Positions 61,943-64,000 of a DNA stretch of 64,000 nucleotides are shown piece by piece. The position numbers were made by a program, and so were the translations under genes. This DNA is from Acidobacteria bacterium UBA823. Lineage in GTDB: Bacteria > Acidobacteriota > Vicinamibacteria > Vicinamibacterales > UBA823. The stretch is taken from contig DBHR01000087.1 of the NCBI GenBank assembly GCA_002296225.1, positions 2,887 to 66,886 of the forward strand. The letters run 5' to 3'. How positions within the stretch are numbered: the first letter of the stretch is position 1; every line of letters begins with the position of its first letter. The notes beneath the pieces were generated by a model. That model worked only from the letters and a program-made list of their open reading frames with translations, did not search any database and was not told where the DNA came from.

Positions 61943-64000
61943 TCAGGCCTGCAACGGTGGTGCGTCGTCAGTAGTCGCCTCAAACAGCCGGATCCGCCGA
62001 AGGAGTAAATCGAGCAAGTAGAGCGCTAAGGCCAACGCGGCCAGATACGGCCACAGCGAAACCGGCCGCACCGTGCGGGGAATGTTGTCCTCAAAGATTT
62101 TTTCTGGCGACGGCGCAAACGCGCCACCCGTGTCCCGGGCGACGGCCTGCAGTAGTTCAACGTTGGCTGGCCGAAACCGGTATTCGTCCGGATACGAGTA
62201 GAGGATCGAGCGGCCGACCTCAGTGCCGTCTGCGAGCACGGCGTTGAACGTGTGGTCATCTCCGGCCCCGAGCGTCACCCTGGCCGCATACGACACCGGC
62301 CCCGCGCGCTCAATCTCGACGGCCGTTGCCGCACCGTCGCCGGCGGCCCACCAGACCGTCGGCGGAGTCTCCGCTTGGGCTACGGCCGGCGGAATGTCGA
62401 TGGTGATGCGAGCCTGGTCTCCCTCGCGCCTGACCGTAAGTGCTCTAGCTCGGTCGTCCGAGCCGTGCATCGTCTCGCGCACAAGCTGAGTCCAGAACTT
62501 ACCGTAACCCAGCCACTGAAGCCACTCGGTCGCCCATCGGTTCTTGACGTCCGAGGTGAACGCCACCACGCGTCCGAGCCCAAACTGCCACCGCGCCAAG
62601 ATTGGATCATCCCTACCCGAGACAAGCAGTGCCTCGGACGTCTCTTTTAATTGGGCGCTGAAGTAGCCGCGCAGCGGTGGTGAGGAGGTGAAATCGATCC
62701 CCTTGAACATTTCGGCTGGCTTCAGCACAACTGGGTTGAACGGTTCCTCGACTAGGGTCGGCTGCGCGGCCCGGCGCGTTTCTCTAGCGAAGACCTGCGG
62801 CACTTCTTGCGCGTCCTCGACCACGTAACCGCGTCCCTTTCCCCAGTCCGCAATATTGGCGAGCAGTTCGCGGTCGGCCTCCTTCCCCATCGCAACCGTC
62901 GAAACGGTTATGCCTGTCTCAGCCATCTTCGTGACGAGCCCTTCATAGTCATCGGGATACGTCCGGCCGTCCGACAGCAGGATGACGTGCTTCAAGCGAC
63001 TCTCGGCCACTTCGAGACTGAGAAAGGCCTCTTCGAGCGCGGGGTACACGTTGGTGTGGCCACTTGGCATGATCGTGCTGATCTTGTTCTTGATCCACTC
63101 ACGGTTCGACGCGCGCTGCAGCAACACCGGCCAGTCGAGGCTGTTGTTGAACGCCACAACCCCTATCTGGTGATCATCGGCGAGCACATCGATCGCGGCC
63201 TTTGAGGCCTCCTTCGACAGTTCGATCTTCTCGCCCACCATGCTCCACGATTTGTCGAGCACGATGATGAGCGCAAACTCCTCCGGCCGTTCCTTCACAG
63301 TGAACGTAATCGGCAGGAGGGCTTCGACCACACTGCCAGCGTAACCTTCCTCTCCGTACATCGCATCGCCGCCAGCCATAATGAAGCCGCCGCCAAGATC
63401 GCTCACGTAGCTCGACAGCGCCTCCATCTGTTTCGTGCTCAGTGCGTCAGCCGCAACATCGCTGACGATCACTGCAGCATACGGTTCCAGGCTCGCCGCA
63501 TCGTCGGGAAGTGCCGTAGCCAACCCCGTCTTCACCGTCAGCCCTCCGGCTTCGAGCGCCGCGGTTAAGAACCGCTGACTCTGGACGCGGCCTTCAACAT
63601 AAAGCACCTGGGGCCGCTCCGCGATGGCAATCGACCGGCGGACCCGGTTGTTCTGCGCCAGCACGTCCCCGACTGTTCGAAGACGCACGACGAGCTCGGC
63701 GGCTCCGACCTCATCGAGGCTACCTTTCAGTATCACCTCCTGCGCTCCCGAAGAGAGCTGCAGCGACCGAGCGTCGAGAGTTGACTCACCCCACAGAACC
63801 TCAATGACCGCCTGCGTTTCGGCTTGCGCGTGAACGCGCACGACGACGGGGAATGGTTCGTCGACGGTCGCCACGTCGGGTATCCGGACGTCATCGACCC
63901 AAGCGTCGCCGACGTCTCTCGGGTCGAGCGGTACTGTGTACACGGCGATCCCCTGCTGTTGCAGCGAGCCCAGGGCATCGATGAGCTGTCCGTTCGTCTC
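61943..64000 (-). CDS. VWA-domain membrane protein with glutamine-amidotransferase-like fold (5' end beyond window)
   Basis: At least 685 residues are visible; the frame is still open at base 64000, so the N-terminus is missing. The order is: an Ig-like domain, a GATase1-like region (VLYVEGRVQSQRFLTAAL, VIVSDVAADALS, FIMAGGDAMYG), a von Willebrand A domain with the MIDAS motif D-x-S-x-S (VLDKSWSM), a second amidotransferase-like part, and a C-terminal helix (LWPYLAALALALYLLDLLL). Such proteins belong to the BatA-like group with large extracytoplasmic domains. Function unknown. The frame appears to start at GTG 63943 only because the window ends. Confidence 0.88.
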   Translation of the reverse strand, partial: ETNGQLIDALGSLQQQGIAVYTVPLDPRDVGDAWVDDVRIPDVATVDEPFPVVVRVHAQAETQAVIEVLWGESTLDARSLQLSSGAQEVILKGSLDEVGAAELVVRLRTVGDVLAQNNRVRRSIAIAERPQVLYVEGRVQSQRFLTAALEAGGLTVKTGLATALPDDAASLEPYAAVIVSDVAADALSTKQMEALSSYVSDLGGGFIMAGGDAMYGEEGYAGSVVEALLPITFTVKERPEEFALIIVLDKSWSMVGEKIELSKEASKAAIDVLADDHQIGVVAFNNSLDWPVLLQRASNREWIKNKISTIMPSGHTNVYPALEEAFLSLEVAESRLKHVILLSDGRTYPDDYEGLVTKMAETGITVSTVAMGKEADRELLANIADWGKGRGYVVEDAQEVPQVFARETRRAAQPTLVEEPFNPVVLKPAEMFKGIDFTSSPPLRGYFSAQLKETSEALLVSGRDDPILARWQFGLGRVVAFTSDVKNRWATEWLQWLGYGKFWTQLVRETMHGSDDRARALTVRREGDQARITIDIPPAVAQAETPPTVWWAAGDGAATAVEIERAGPVSYAARVTLGAGDDHTFNAVLADGTEVGRSILYSYPDEYRFRPANVELLQAVARDTGGAFAPSPEKIFEDNIPRTVRPVSLWPYLAALALALYLLDLLLRRIRLFEATTDDAPPLQA

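Noticed and set aside
1..64000. CRISPR array, tRNA/rRNA genes, insertion sequences, prophage
   Set aside because: No regular spaced repeats, no tRNA-like cloverleaf or rRNA sequence, and no transposase or phage genes were recognised while reading genes and gaps.

Overview
This is a GC-rich, gene-dense bacterial chromosome segment with about 50 protein genes and no recognisable rRNA, tRNA, CRISPR array, prophage or insertion sequence. The mix of genes suggests an acidobacterium of the Vicinamibacteria type, probably from a metagenome. That mix includes secreted PQQ-like beta-propellers, a large FtsX-type ABC permease, M28 and M55 peptidases, TreT next to a DUF5752 protein, and several Tat or Sec-exported hydrolases. 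The assignment rests on gene content only and is tentative.

Left end (1-5242, minus strand): an NAD-linked formate dehydrogenase operon followed by a truncated Nramp metal transporter. The catalytic gene has an in-frame TGA exactly where selenocysteine sits in this family, and a well-formed bacterial SECIS hairpin follows it. The [4Fe-4S] module that normally begins the catalytic subunit is carried instead at the end of a separate electron-transfer subunit.

5592-27806: mixed metabolism and transport. There is a GH29 fucosidase facing an MFS porter, and a PQQ-like propeller. A minus-strand operon (18219 to 10275) encodes a LuxE/PaaK-like adenylating enzyme, an aldehyde dehydrogenase-fold reductase, a GT4 glycosyltransferase and an ABC transporter. 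Then come a MOSC protein, a BASS transporter, two secreted proteins (one a cupredoxin-like lipoprotein), NhaC, an M28 peptidase, an aldo/keto reductase, an amidohydrolase and a small lipoprotein.

28979-39152 (minus strand): the main find, a complete quinohemoprotein amine dehydrogenase (QHNDH) locus. It holds qhpG (flavin hydroxylase), qhpA (diheme alpha subunit), qhpD (radical SAM crosslinking enzyme), qhpC1-qhpB1, qhpC2-qhpB2, qhpF (ABC exporter) and qhpE (leader protease). The gamma and beta subunit genes occur as two tandem pairs. Both gamma subunits keep every residue needed for the three thioether crosslinks and the cysteine tryptophylquinone cofactor. A promoter with a perfect TATAAT lies upstream of qhpG.

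39294-51794: phosphodiesterase, exported FAH-family protein, cupin, CapA-like protein, DUF5752 plus TreT trehalose synthase, MBL hydrolase, quinone oxidoreductase, exported M55 aminopeptidase, cyclophilin plus PQQ-like propeller, PEGA protein and GNAT acetyltransferase.

51836-64000: metH with an upstream ArsR-methyltransferase fusion regulator (SahR-like) preceded by AT-rich inverted repeats; a YncE-like propeller; a xanthine dehydrogenase-type module (Tat-exported 2Fe-2S subunit, 58-residue peptide, FAD subunit, cytochrome b) that lacks its molybdenum subunit here; and a VWA membrane protein running off the right end.
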